In this document: one piece after another, positions 33,790-42,525 of the stretch
Numbering within the stretch: position 1 is the first letter of the stretch
How the letters are laid out: each line of letters starts with the position of its first letter
Assembly: GCA_010906965.1 (NCBI GenBank)
Contig: JAAFHB010000009.1
Location: forward strand, 1 to 51,380
DNA: 51,380 nt
DNA from: Mariniphaga sp.
GTDB taxonomy: Bacteria; Bacteroidota; Bacteroidia; Bacteroidales; Prolixibacteraceae
Direction of reading: 5' to 3'
Position numbers and translations under genes: made by a program
The notes under the pieces: generated by a model
Told to the model about the DNA's origin: nothing
Seen by the model: only the letters and a program-made list of their open reading frames with translations
Databases searched by the model: none

Positions 33790-34156
33790 CTAAAAGCCAG
33801 AAAGTTACGAAAGTAATTTTCTGGCTTTTTCATTGGTTTGCATACAATTCGTGTATTAAGTATTTTAAGGAAGCTTAACTGATTTCATTCGCATTAACTG
33901 CAAGTTTGAAATAGGTAAAGATTATACTGCGTTTTTTGATAAACCCTTTTAATAAACTTTTTCTCTACCAGATAATAATTATGTTGTTCTCATTAGCCAT
34001 TTCATACAATGGTTTCAGTAGAAAAAATATACTTAGTGTTTGGCAGAAACAGCCACAACTGGAACTACCATTGATGGAATCTAAAACGTCTATCATTGGT
34101 AATTGCTCAAAGCCTTAGCAATAAATAATTTTTTGATCTCGATGCAGATTAACCTT
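33790..34156. other. Flank beyond attR, probable remnant of an older insertion
   Basis: About 367 bases without a convincing gene. It starts with a hairpin terminator (33792-33830), then TTTGCATAC (33837-33845) and a stretch that matches the element's own left end at 20 of 23 positions (compare 22061-22083). This suggests that an earlier related element inserted in the same tRNA and decayed. A 60-codon frame (33936-34118) with a signal-like start has no support. Confidence 0.5.
33792..33830 (+). terminator. Hairpin terminator after attR
   Basis: AAAAGCCAGAAA (33792-33803) pairs perfectly with TTTCTGGCTTTT (33818-33829), ending in T. It matches in position, not in sequence, the terminator after attL, and would serve the tRNA if the element were excised. 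Confidence 0.75.
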
Positions 34157-34984
34157 TTAGGTGATCGAAATAATTTGATCCTTAACATTATCGGGTTCAA
34201 ATACCTTCCGCCAGTCCTCACGAATAAATTCTTTCAAGCCGCGTTGCAATGCTTTGTTTGCTGCATCAGAGAAAACGGCTCCGGGAAGTTCATCGAACAG
34301 CACAGCCATCTGAATACGAAGATGCCCCAGCAAAAAATCACGAGCGGCCTCTGCTGGTACGCCCCTTTTAATCACCTCGTCGAGCCCCTGACGAATCACA
34401 TATACGCAGGTTGAAGCCAGCGTCTCGACCAGAGCCGGCTCGAGTAATCCCATCTGCTCAACAGTGATTTTGTGGGCCTGCAGAACAGGTCCGTAAAAGG
34501 TTCGCGCCAGTTCCTCACCTTTTGCATAATCGTCGTCATTACCTTTCATGATCGAACAAACAATTGACTGTTTGGCTGAAACTCCGCCAAAATGATCGTG
34601 CATATCGGCTTCAATAGGTTCCCAGTTAAAAATCGATGGATGAGTGGGATGCGTAATGAAATAAGCCACATCTTCACGATCGAAAAGCTTTCCGGCCAAT
34701 GCTGCAGCCGGATCAAGGGTAACGACCAACGCACCGCTTTTCATCATCGGAATAAATGTTGCAGACACTTTTTCGAGTGCAACATCGGGTACTGCAAGAA
34801 TAACCACGTCTGCAAACGGAACGGTTACGGAAGGCTGCGAAACAGTAATGCCTTTTTCTGTCAACCTTTCGATACCAGCAAGACTTACTTCGAGATAAGT
34901 CATCTCATATTGAGCATTTTTCAAATTATGGGTAAGGCGCATTCCCATTTTTCCACCTGCGCCGACTAATGTTACTTTTATCAT
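34157..34984 (-). CDS. D-apionate oxidoisomerase-like (ApnO-type) NAD(P) enzyme
   Basis: A 275-residue protein with an N-terminal Rossmann site (VTLVGAGGKMGMRL) and a C-terminal helical domain of the phosphogluconate-dehydrogenase-C type (YVIRQGLDEVIKRGVPAEAARDFLLGHLRIQMAVLF). Conserved HPTHPSIFN and DHFGGVSAKQSIVCS mark the subfamily. ApnO enzymes of this family turn D-apionate into 3-oxo-isoapionate. It is the last gene of a tight leftward run with an ApsD-like dehydrogenase, an OiaC-like TIM barrel and a GH140 apiosidase-like gene, which supports the call. By sequence alone a different hydroxy-acid oxidoisomerase is possible. Confidence 0.7.
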   Translation of the reverse strand: MIKVTLVGAGGKMGMRLTHNLKNAQYEMTYLEVSLAGIERLTEKGITVSQPSVTVPFADVVILAVPDVALEKVSATFIPMMKSGALVVTLDPAAALAGKLFDREDVAYFITHPTHPSIFNWEPIEADMHDHFGGVSAKQSIVCSIMKGNDDDYAKGEELARTFYGPVLQAHKITVEQMGLLEPALVETLASTCVYVIRQGLDEVIKRGVPAEAARDFLLGHLRIQMAVLFDELPGAVFSDAANKALQRGLKEFIREDWRKVFEPDNVKDQIISIT

Positions 34985-35005
34985 ATCGTAAGAATTATAA
35001 GTGTA

Positions 35006-36037
35006 TTAAAATTCAGACATCAAAATCCGTTGTCCTATTGCTGCCGATTTGTAGGCTGCCCAGACCAATCGTACTGTTTCAAAATTATCAACACCCGTGT
35101 TTTCAGCAATCGAATAGCCAAGAATATCCTGAAGAATATCGTTGTTACAGGCTACAATTGCCGGAGGTTCCGGATAAAGCCGGTCGGTCTGCCATGGATA
35201 TTTTTTCATTTCAACGATTTCATAATTAGTCCCTCCAGGAGTAGTAACTGCAATATGAAAATCGGCATCGAGCCGTATGCTTCCTTTACTTCCCTCAACG
35301 AGAAGTAAAGTTTGAGGAAAAACCTCTTTCTCGAGCGGAGAACTAAACGATATCTCCTGAATACAAACCACCCCGTTTTTCATCAGGAGCATACTTGTAG
35401 CAACATCTTCACCTTTGATTCCAGGGTTAACCTGCTGAATCTGGCAATAGATTGACTCCGCTTCACCAAACAGAAACCGAAGCACATCGAACTGATGCGA
35501 ACCCTGATCGGTTAATGCAAATTTTTCGAGTGTTGCCAAAAAAGGCTGAGTTTCGAAAAGCGGGAATGCTGTATTAAAAGCTGTAAGGCAGCGAAATGGC
35601 CGACCGATCAAACCAGAATCGAGCAACTCCTTTATCCTTCGAAATTGTGGTTGCCAGCGGTAATTTTCGTGAACAAAGTATTTAACATCTGCATCCCTGG
35701 TAACTTTCATCATCTTTTGGGCCGTTTCAAAATCGGGCGCCATTGGTTTTTGGCAGATCACATGTTTACCATATTTAGCTGCAAGCGCCACAAATTCGAA
35801 ATGCGTATCGACATCGGTGATGATATCGACAACATCAATCTCCGGGTGATTTTTCAACAATAGTTCAGCGTCATCGTAATAATGCTGAATATTAAATGCT
35901 TCTGCACGGTTTTTAGCTTTTGCCAGTGTGCGGTTATAAAGCGCGGTAATTTCAACACCAGGTAATTCGAGCCATCCTCCAATCTGGAACTGCGACCAGA
36001 AGCCGCATCCGAAAACAGCAACTTTTAAAGTCTTCAT
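35006..36037 (-). CDS. Gfo/Idh/MocA dehydrogenase, probable D-apiose dehydrogenase (ApsD-type)
   Basis: A 343-residue cytoplasmic oxidoreductase (no signal). The NAD(P) site is VAVFGCGFWSQFQIGGWLELPG, followed by DVVDIITDVDTHFEFV, the catalytic Lys-Pro in VICQKPMAPDFETA, and the C-terminal domain (VHENYRWQPQFRRI, TDQGSHQFDVLRFL). ApsD enzymes of this family oxidise D-apiose to D-apionolactone. It starts two bases before the OiaC-like gene's end and is 21 bases from the ApnO-like gene, so they are cotranscribed. The family call is firm; the substrate is inferred from neighbours. Confidence 0.75.
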   Translation of the reverse strand: MKTLKVAVFGCGFWSQFQIGGWLELPGVEITALYNRTLAKAKNRAEAFNIQHYYDDAELLLKNHPEIDVVDIITDVDTHFEFVALAAKYGKHVICQKPMAPDFETAQKMMKVTRDADVKYFVHENYRWQPQFRRIKELLDSGLIGRPFRCLTAFNTAFPLFETQPFLATLEKFALTDQGSHQFDVLRFLFGEAESIYCQIQQVNPGIKGEDVATSMLLMKNGVVCIQEISFSSPLEKEVFPQTLLLVEGSKGSIRLDADFHIAVTTPGGTNYEIVEMKKYPWQTDRLYPEPPAIVACNNDILQDILGYSIAENTGVDNFETVRLVWAAYKSAAIGQRILMSEF

Positions 36038-36039
36038 AA

Positions 36040-36849
36040 TTATTTAAAATATTGTTTTAGAAATTCAACGCTTCTGTCTGCCCACGTTGCCTCCTTGAAA
36101 ATTGTGGAAGCAAGATCAGCTTCAGGAGGCGTCCAGAGTTCCAGAATAGCACTCTGGCAGCGGCCCAGCCGATTTAGTTTACTGATAAGATCCTCAATAT
36201 TCAACATTCCTGAACCGGCAGGGTTCCCCTCAATTATAAACCCCATTTTATGTGAAACACGTTGGATTGTAAAGTCTTTAAGATGCAGGTTAATCGTGTA
36301 AGGAATCAGAATTTCGGCCACTGTTTCAAATCCCTCGCCTGCGCCCATCGAATTCGCAGAATCGAGACAAATGCCGACCCAATCACTATTAATTGATTTT
36401 ATAATCTGTTCAAATTCAAGTGCTTTCAGCCGATCGTGATTTTCGATGGCCAGCCGGATTTTTCGGGATTCGAATTCGGGAAGTAACTCACGAATAATCT
36501 GAATAATTAATGGAATATCAGGCTCAAATCCCGCACCATCGATCACCATTCGTAAAATGGGCGAATGCAATTTTTCGGCGGCTTTCAGACATTTCAGCGT
36601 ATGTTCCGTTGTCAGACATCGTCCTCCCATTTCGATGGAAATCCCTTTGTTGAACGCATATTGGCGAAGGTTTTCCAATTCAGCGTCCGTGAAATTTTCG
36701 AGCGGAAGGTTATCGGCAATCTGAACCAATTTCAAACCGAAAGATGCTGCCCGGTCAACCAGATCCGAAGCCGACATTTGTTTGTCTGGCAACGAACCTG
36801 GTACCCCAATTGACCATGTGTAAGTATATGAGCTAATTCCTAAGTGCAT
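36040..36849 (-). CDS. Xylose isomerase-like TIM barrel, possible 3-oxo-isoapionate decarboxylase (OiaC-type)
   Basis: A 269-residue protein of the AP-endonuclease-2/xylose-isomerase-like TIM barrel family. Metal-binding positions are visible: LAIENHDR (Glu, His), ICLDSANSMGAGEG (Asp), NLHLKDFTIQRVSHKMGF (His and His) and ILELWTPPE (Glu). OiaC, which decarboxylates 3-oxo-isoapionate to L-erythrulose, belongs to this kind of barrel, and the RVSHKMGF-x-x-EG-x-PAG segment resembles what I recall of it. Sugar epimerase or isomerase is the alternative. It lies between the GH140 and ApsD-like genes in the operon. Confidence 0.65.
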   Translation of the reverse strand: MHLGISSYTYTWSIGVPGSLPDKQMSASDLVDRAASFGLKLVQIADNLPLENFTDAELENLRQYAFNKGISIEMGGRCLTTEHTLKCLKAAEKLHSPILRMVIDGAGFEPDIPLIIQIIRELLPEFESRKIRLAIENHDRLKALEFEQIIKSINSDWVGICLDSANSMGAGEGFETVAEILIPYTINLHLKDFTIQRVSHKMGFIIEGNPAGSGMLNIEDLISKLNRLGRCQSAILELWTPPEADLASTIFKEATWADRSVEFLKQYFK

Positions 36850-36882
36850 TTTGGAGGCACATTTGTAACAGTTAAAAATAAT

Positions 36883-38310
36883 CTATAAACCTGGCGCTTT
36901 ATATTTCTTCGCGGCATCGTCGAGTACCAGAATCCAGTCTGAACTTTCTCCCGGTTCAGGAGAGATAAATTCTTTAGTTCCTGTGTTGGAAAATTTGCCA
37001 ATCAATTTCGCTGATCCATTTCGCGGATTATACCACCATGCATTCACATCTTTGCCTTTGATTACATCCAAATGAACGCTGAATTTGCGGCCAACTGGGA
37101 CATAAACCATTGCGTAAGTGCCATCGAGGTCGCGTGTGGCAACAAACTGATACGCTCCTGCTCCGGGCACCGACGTAGGAACATTGTCAGTTACGATAAT
37201 CGAATTATCAGGAATCCGGATCAGGTAAGGACGCGACTGCATCAGCTTTCTTCCGTATACCATTTGTGCAGCACCTGGCTGATCTATCGCTTCGTACCAG
37301 GGCATAAGCGGACGATTGACGGGTTTGCGTTCAGGTGCCCACATTTGCCAGACTGAATGATGTCCATAAGTATGACCGCATGCACCACTGAAAAGATTCC
37401 AGTAGAGTGGCCGGCGCACATCGGCAGCTACAGAATGCCCATTTTTATCGGGATCGAAATTAATGGGATGATCTTCATAAATGGGTTCTGAATCAATCAC
37501 AGGTTTAACAGGCGAAAGGTTGTAGTCGTCGGCTGTTTTGTGGTAACGTTCGGTATAGCTTAAGCTGTGGCCATTCTGTCGCATGTTAAAATCGAGCCAA
37601 TCTTCGTTATGAAAGCTTGATGATGAGCCATTCCCACCTGTTGGATGAAAAGAGATTAGATGGTTTGCGCCGTCTCCTTCGCGCAACCCCACTGCCATTT
37701 GGCGAATAATCTGCTTATGCAAATCCGTTTCAACCGGACGGTCACCACCCAGAATCCAGATAATATTTGGACTGTTTTTATAGCGGTTGCCTAAAAATAT
37801 TCCATATTCTTTTGCATTTTCGGGCGTAAAAATTTCGGGCCCCTGACCCCATTTTTTATTCCATTTATCGCCCCAGGTTGGCAGTAATCCAATGAAAATT
37901 CCTTTTTCTTCAGCTTTTTTGATCACCCAATCGACATGCGCAAAATACTTTTCATTGGGTTTAGTCGGATCATTATTGATCAGCGGCTTTTCTCCTTCGG
38001 CATTTGGGGAATTCAAACCGTCAAGTTCAGCAAGCGCAACAGCTTGAATAACAGTAAAGCCCTTTGCTCTACGATTCTCCAAATATTTTTCTGTTTCTAC
38101 TTTGTTCAACCGATGAAACAGCTCCCAGCCTGTATCACCCAGATAGAAAAACGGGGTTCCATCAGCAAAGACAAGAAACCGCTTGTTCTCTGATATCTGT
38201 AATTTGCCATGTTTAAAGTCGACGGACGGTCCTTTCCATCCATTTTCCTGCGCATTCGAACTAAAAACGAATGTCAGAAAAATCACTACAATTGATGCCA
38301 ATTTTTTCAT
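36883..38310 (-). CDS. GH140 apiosidase-like glycoside hydrolase
   Basis: A 475-residue exported protein (signal [15 protein letters not shown]). The DUF4038/GH140 barrel starts with [29 protein letters not shown], then [26 protein letters not shown] (Asp), [11 protein letters not shown] (a likely catalytic Glu) and [18 protein letters not shown]-terminal beta-domain (about 365-465) follows. The founding GH140 enzyme of B. thetaiotaomicron cuts apiose from rhamnogalacturonan II. Here the four genes around it look like a D-apiose pathway, so release of D-apiose in the periplasm or at the surface is likely. Confidence 0.82.
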   Translation of the reverse strand: MKKLASIVVIFLTFVFSSNAQENGWKGPSVDFKHGKLQISENKRFLVFADGTPFFYLGDTGWELFHRLNKVETEKYLENRRAKGFTVIQAVALAELDGLNSPNAEGEKPLINNDPTKPNEKYFAHVDWVIKKAEEKGIFIGLLPTWGDKWNKKWGQGPEIFTPENAKEYGIFLGNRYKNSPNIIWILGGDRPVETDLHKQIIRQMAVGLREGDGANHLISFHPTGGNGSSSSFHNEDWLDFNMRQNGHSLSYTERYHKTADDYNLSPVKPVIDSEPIYEDHPINFDPDKNGHSVAADVRRPLYWNLFSGACGHTYGHHSVWQMWAPERKPVNRPLMPWYEAIDQPGAAQMVYGRKLMQSRPYLIRIPDNSIIVTDNVPTSVPGAGAYQFVATRDLDGTYAMVYVPVGRKFSVHLDVIKGKDVNAWWYNPRNGSAKLIGKFSNTGTKEFISPEPGESSDWILVLDDAAKKYKAPGL

Positions 38311-38338
38311 ATAAATATCGATTGTGTTTATTACTTAT

Positions 38339-39340
38339 TTATGCAAACCTTGAATAGACAATAAACCCAAGTCCGATCAAATAACAGGCGAACATAAGGC
38401 TTAATAACATATTGGTTCCTTTGGGTGCTCCTCTAAACTCTTTCCAAACGAAAATACCCCAGATTGCAGCCACTACCGGAGCAGAGTTACTTAATCCATA
38501 GGAGATTGCCGGGCTGGCAGCACCAACAGCCATAAAGCTTACCGAATTACCGAGACACCAGATTGAACCTCCAAGTAAACCGAGCATATGCGTTTTTGAA
38601 CTTCCCTTAAAATAGCCCGACATTTTTACGGGTTCTCCCTGAACGGGTCGGGCCATAAATATTGGATTGAAAATCAATGTACAAACAAAAGCTCCTAACG
38701 AGAATAATACGACAGCGGTATAAGAACTGATTTTACCCGCTTCTGCAGGAGAAAAATCCTGCGCCAGCGATGATGCTACAAATCTGTAAAAGAATGCGAT
38801 ACAGGCACCGGCAGCTACAGAAAGAAGAATTCCTTTGAGTGTTGGTTTCTGTTGTTGAGTTGCCAATTTCTTATACGACTGCATACTAACCAGAATTGCG
38901 ACTACAATGAAAGCAGTACCACTAAACAGAAAAACCGGGTTTCCTTCAGGTTTACCAATGTAATTAATCAGGATTCCCATTGTCCAGCCGATGCCGCCTC
39001 CAATTGGAAAAGCAACAGACATTCCGGCAATTGAAATGGCAGCCACCAATAATAAAGTACCCATATTCCAGACGACACCACCTAAAGCAGCGGAAAGCAG
39101 ATTTTGTGTAGAAGCCTGTGCCAGATCGGGCAGAAAGCTTCTTCCTTCGTTACCATAACTACCAAACGTAAAGGCCATTAATAGAGCAAAAAACACAATT
39201 CCCAATGAGAAATCCCAGTAAAAATGTTCGAACCGCCACGATTTTCCAATCAGATTTTGGGTGTTCTGCCATGAACCCCAACAGATCATTGCTAAAGCAC
39301 AAAGGGAAACGGCCAACGCATAATTTTGTACGAGTACCAT
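38339..39340 (-). CDS. RhaT/GRP-type sugar transporter, probable D-apiose uptake
   Basis: A 333-residue membrane protein with about ten hydrophobic segments, of the DMT/GRP sugar porter group (ICWGSWQNTQNL, FPIGGGIGWTMGILINYIG, GLLGGSIWCLGNSVSFMAVG, APVVAAIWGIFVWKEF). Members such as RhaT import sugars with protons. It is the first gene of the leftward unit ending with the ApnO-like gene and has its own promoter with a palindromic operator. The sugar is inferred from neighbours. Confidence 0.8.
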   Translation of the reverse strand: MVLVQNYALAVSLCALAMICWGSWQNTQNLIGKSWRFEHFYWDFSLGIVFFALLMAFTFGSYGNEGRSFLPDLAQASTQNLLSAALGGVVWNMGTLLLVAAISIAGMSVAFPIGGGIGWTMGILINYIGKPEGNPVFLFSGTAFIVVAILVSMQSYKKLATQQQKPTLKGILLSVAAGACIAFFYRFVASSLAQDFSPAEAGKISSYTAVVLFSLGAFVCTLIFNPIFMARPVQGEPVKMSGYFKGSSKTHMLGLLGGSIWCLGNSVSFMAVGAASPAISYGLSNSAPVVAAIWGIFVWKEFRGAPKGTNMLLSLMFACYLIGLGFIVYSRFA

Positions 39341-39404
39341 AGTTATAGAATTTGTAAATGATTAATATTATCGACTTTAGTAGTTGTTTTGGTGTTATGT
39401 ACTG

Positions 39405-39435
39405 TTATGCCAAATATAGGAATAATTTGGAATAA
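39405..39435. promoter_or_regulatory. Palindromic operator over the apiose operon promoter
   Basis: TTATGCCAAAT (39405-39415) and ATTTGGAATAA (39425-39435) are inverted copies with one mismatch and a 9-base spacer. The site covers the -7 box of the transporter gene, as expected for repression by the GntR/LacI-type regulator encoded next to it. Confidence 0.55.
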
Positions 39436-39440
39436 CCAAC
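39411..39440 (-). promoter_or_regulatory. Promoter of the transporter-GH140-OiaC-ApsD-ApnO operon
   Basis: On the minus strand a GTTGG -33-like element (39436-39440) precedes TATATTTG (39411-39418), a perfect TAnnTTTG box. Predicted leader of about 65 bases before the transporter ATG. Confidence 0.6.
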
Positions 39441-39462
39441 CTTCATCAAAAAAAAATGTTTT

Positions 39463-40473
39463 TTACAACGATTTTCTTGTAATCAGCAAATGTGGATTTT
39501 TTACTTTACCGAAGATCTTGTTTTTGATCATATTGGCTGCGGTTTCTCCCATTTTGCGGAAGTCTGTTGAAATTACGGAGATACCGCCGGCAAGTATTTG
39601 TTTGAGTGGAGTTTCATCGTACGACAAAACTCCAATATCCTGGCCTAACTCCCAATTTTTTTCCTGCGCCAGTTTAAGAATATCGATCAGATCGTGCTCT
39701 GAAACAACAAACAGCACATCACCTTTTTCAGGATTTGCTTTTGAAATACTTTCATAAACTTTGTGCTTGATTCCCGATTCCCGACAGAACTTATAAAAGC
39801 CCTTTTCCATACCATCAGGAATAAACTGAAAATTGTGATTGGTTATAAACTTCAGGTTAATATATTTCTTCAATAATGGCTTTGCTTCCGTCAACGTTTC
39901 ATAAATATCTGTTTTAAAATCCTGATATATAGCGGCATATTCTTCGCTGAGCAACTCTATATCCTTATCAATGATCAATAACTTAGCGGCAGGAATCACT
40001 TTAACAATTTTTGAAACGTCTTCGTTAAAGTGCGGCATGATCACAAAATGCCCATATTTGTTGATATTGTTATTGATTAACTGTTCGAAGACTTTCAGAT
40101 TATAATAATGGAAGAAAATATCGATCTGATAGTTTGGACCAAGACTATTTACAAATGAGCGAAATAACTCCTCCTTATAACTGTTCATCACGTCAAAAAG
40201 GAGAAATATCTTCAATTTACTACGGATGGAAGTAGACGAGACATAAAATCCTTTTCCGTGTCTTGGGCTGATTATTCCCCTTGATTTCAATTCATTATAA
40301 GCAATAACCACTGTGTCGCGCGATACATCGTAATTGTCGCAAACGTCATTGATAGATGGCAATTTATCCTCTAACAAGAGTCGTTTGGCACGGATATGCC
40401 TGATAATTTCGTTGACCAGTTGTTCGTATTTTGGAATACTCGAATCGCTGTCTATTTTAATCTTAAGGGTCAT
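39463..40473 (-). CDS. GntR-family regulator with LacI-type sensor domain
   Basis: A 336-residue regulator. The N-terminal GntR winged helix (PKYEQLVNEIIRHIRAKRLLLEDKLPSINDVCDNYDVSRDTVVIAYNEL) is followed by a periplasmic-binding-protein-like sensor (KIFLLFDVMNSYKEELFRSFV, IGVLSYDETPLKQILAGGISVISTDFRKMGETAANMI). This GntR plus LacI-sensor form is typical of Bacteroidota sugar regulons. It lies between the ApnL-like gene (29 bases upstream) and the transporter, and should bind the palindrome at 39405-39435. The inducer is probably D-apiose or a pathway intermediate (inference). Confidence 0.88.
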   Translation of the reverse strand: MTLKIKIDSDSSIPKYEQLVNEIIRHIRAKRLLLEDKLPSINDVCDNYDVSRDTVVIAYNELKSRGIISPRHGKGFYVSSTSIRSKLKIFLLFDVMNSYKEELFRSFVNSLGPNYQIDIFFHYYNLKVFEQLINNNINKYGHFVIMPHFNEDVSKIVKVIPAAKLLIIDKDIELLSEEYAAIYQDFKTDIYETLTEAKPLLKKYINLKFITNHNFQFIPDGMEKGFYKFCRESGIKHKVYESISKANPEKGDVLFVVSEHDLIDILKLAQEKNWELGQDIGVLSYDETPLKQILAGGISVISTDFRKMGETAANMIKNKIFGKVKNPHLLITRKSL

Positions 40474-40502
40474 CAGGTCATATTAATTTGACTGCAAATA
40501 TC

Positions 40503-42458
40503 CTAAAGTTTAAGGAAACCATCGATAAAATTGATTGAAAAAGGGCTCAATGATAGATTATTTCTCAAATTATATCTTTTAACAGGCTCTTTATCCAGCC
40601 ATAAAGAACTACTTGCTGCTAAGGCGAATGAATCAGGATCAAGGCTCTTTATATTCCAGTCTTCCCGACAACCTAAAATTTCGACCATTTGAGGTAACGC
40701 AGTGAAATTTACGACCATAGCCCTGATATTCAACCCGTCACTTAGTACAAGACTATCAACAAATAAAGGTTGCGAACTTTGAGATTTCATTACCTGAAAA
40801 CCCTTATTTGCCAGTATAAACTTAAAAATATGAAAAACCGGGAAAATCATTCCTGCGACGGAACGAAACTCAACCGGCCAGCGTGAATCGGTTTCACCCT
40901 GAAAAAGTCCTCGTTCACCGACTGTTTCAAAATAAGTACAGCCGTTTAATCCCGATTCCAAAAGGTGTTTCAAACTTATTGCACTCCAGCCAGCTCCGAA
41001 AAGTGACATTAACCGTGCATCTACCTGTGGTGGAATCGTTTCGCCAATGAAAGTATGCTCAAAATTCTCCAGGTTGGCATTAAACCGGCGTTGCAAATTT
41101 ACAGGCGAGACCCAAACTTCTTTCCCGTGCGCAAACTGCATTGCACTTTCCACCGTGTATTCCTGGGCTTTTAAATTCTCGACAAGCGATTGATTATCTG
41201 TGGCGTGCTCCTGAGGATGGATCGAATAGGAAATGAAATCTGCTTTGTCCGATTCCGGCCTGTTCCGGTTTAATTGCGCGAAATTTGCATTCGTTCCGCA
41301 ACCAATTTTCACCCCCGCAATCCTCGATCTGAATAATGGTGCAATTGAATCGGTCAAAGAATCGGGTGTTGATTGAATTGTCTGATGAAACAGAATTACT
41401 CTCCCAATTTTAATATCAAAAGCCAAAACCCAATCAATAAACTGATGTGCTTGTTGGAGAGCATGTTCGTCAAGAAAAAGAGCAAACATTAAAGGATAAT
41501 TCAGCATAATCGCCCCCTCGATCGCTACCGCTGCTTTTACTTTCCAGTTATCCTCAAAAAGATAAAGATCGATCCGGTAATGATCAAAAGACAACGTTTT
41601 AATAATTGATACTTCATCGGAAGACATTTTTTGCGGACGAGTCGATTGGCCTATTCCAATCTGTGGTAAAGGTTTTAACTGATCCGGGAAAAGAACAATT
41701 TGGTTGGCCGATTTTGTTTCAGAACCTTTAAAATTTTCAACTGCAACCTTTAAAAAAATTTTCTGCCTGATCTTTTCCCCTTTTTGTACCGTCGAGGGAT
41801 ATGGCAGGTTCAGTGGTGTGCAATAGGTTTTGAAAGAGGCATCTGTCCAGTTGCGATGATCTTCCGTTTCGAAAATATCGCCATGGAATTCGACCGTACA
41901 CCTGCAATCTGAAACCTTCCATTCCATCGTTTTGATATCTTTGAAAGGCTGTGATGGACTGATATTTACCGGGAAGGTGGCGTTTTCCTTCACTTCATTA
42001 CTTTGTGTGATTATACATTTCTTACTTGTACACTCTTCAACGGGATGAAGCAGGCAAAATCCGATTCTGCATTTCTGAAATGTGGTTAAAGCTTCGCCCT
42101 CCATTTCAAAACTTAAGGAACTATCAGCATCACCTTTAATTGAATAGGTTGCAATAAAATCAATATCAGCCAATCGATAATGGCAATTGTATTTAATCTG
42201 AAATGAATTCTCCTGAATGTCAATTTCTTCATGCGTTATTTCTGGTTCAACCGTTAGCCAGGCTTTACCACGAACGGCAGAATAAATCATCCTTACAATC
42301 TCAAATTCGCCGGTTGAAATGGTGCGTAACGAACCATTTTCATAAATCATGGTCAGCTTGCCTGCGCGAAGGCTGAGCCGCTTTTGCAGTTTTGCCCAAC
42401 TGCCATAACAAATAGTTTCAACAGAAATACTTTTTGCAAATTCGAAAACAGGGTTCAT
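40503..42458 (-). CDS. D-apionolactonase-like protein (ApnL-type)
   Basis: A 651-residue cytoplasmic protein without signal. The N-terminal beta-rich half has the pattern I associate with ApnL: YENGSLRTISTGEFEIVRMIY, DIDFIATYSIKG, SFEMEGEALTTFQKCRIGFC, then LLHPVEECTSKKC and EDHRNWTDASFKTYCTPL. The second half resembles a TIM barrel and a small beta-domain. ApnL opens D-apionolactone to D-apionate. It is encoded next to the regulator of an operon that supplies the steps before and after, which supports the call. Databases often list such proteins as hypothetical. Homology search would settle it. Confidence 0.65.
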   Translation of the reverse strand: MNPVFEFAKSISVETICYGSWAKLQKRLSLRAGKLTMIYENGSLRTISTGEFEIVRMIYSAVRGKAWLTVEPEITHEEIDIQENSFQIKYNCHYRLADIDFIATYSIKGDADSSLSFEMEGEALTTFQKCRIGFCLLHPVEECTSKKCIITQSNEVKENATFPVNISPSQPFKDIKTMEWKVSDCRCTVEFHGDIFETEDHRNWTDASFKTYCTPLNLPYPSTVQKGEKIRQKIFLKVAVENFKGSETKSANQIVLFPDQLKPLPQIGIGQSTRPQKMSSDEVSIIKTLSFDHYRIDLYLFEDNWKVKAAVAIEGAIMLNYPLMFALFLDEHALQQAHQFIDWVLAFDIKIGRVILFHQTIQSTPDSLTDSIAPLFRSRIAGVKIGCGTNANFAQLNRNRPESDKADFISYSIHPQEHATDNQSLVENLKAQEYTVESAMQFAHGKEVWVSPVNLQRRFNANLENFEHTFIGETIPPQVDARLMSLFGAGWSAISLKHLLESGLNGCTYFETVGERGLFQGETDSRWPVEFRSVAGMIFPVFHIFKFILANKGFQVMKSQSSQPLFVDSLVLSDGLNIRAMVVNFTALPQMVEILGCREDWNIKSLDPDSFALAASSSLWLDKEPVKRYNLRNNLSLSPFSINFIDGFLKL

Positions 42459-42525
42459 CTTGATTTTGTTTGGGCACTATTTCGAGTCTGATGCGTTAAA
42501 TGTTTGCACGTAATATTACTGAATA

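Noticed and set aside
33936-34118. 60-codon frame with a signal-like start beyond attR
   Set aside because: Too short and isolated to support; it may be a gene fragment left by the older insertion.
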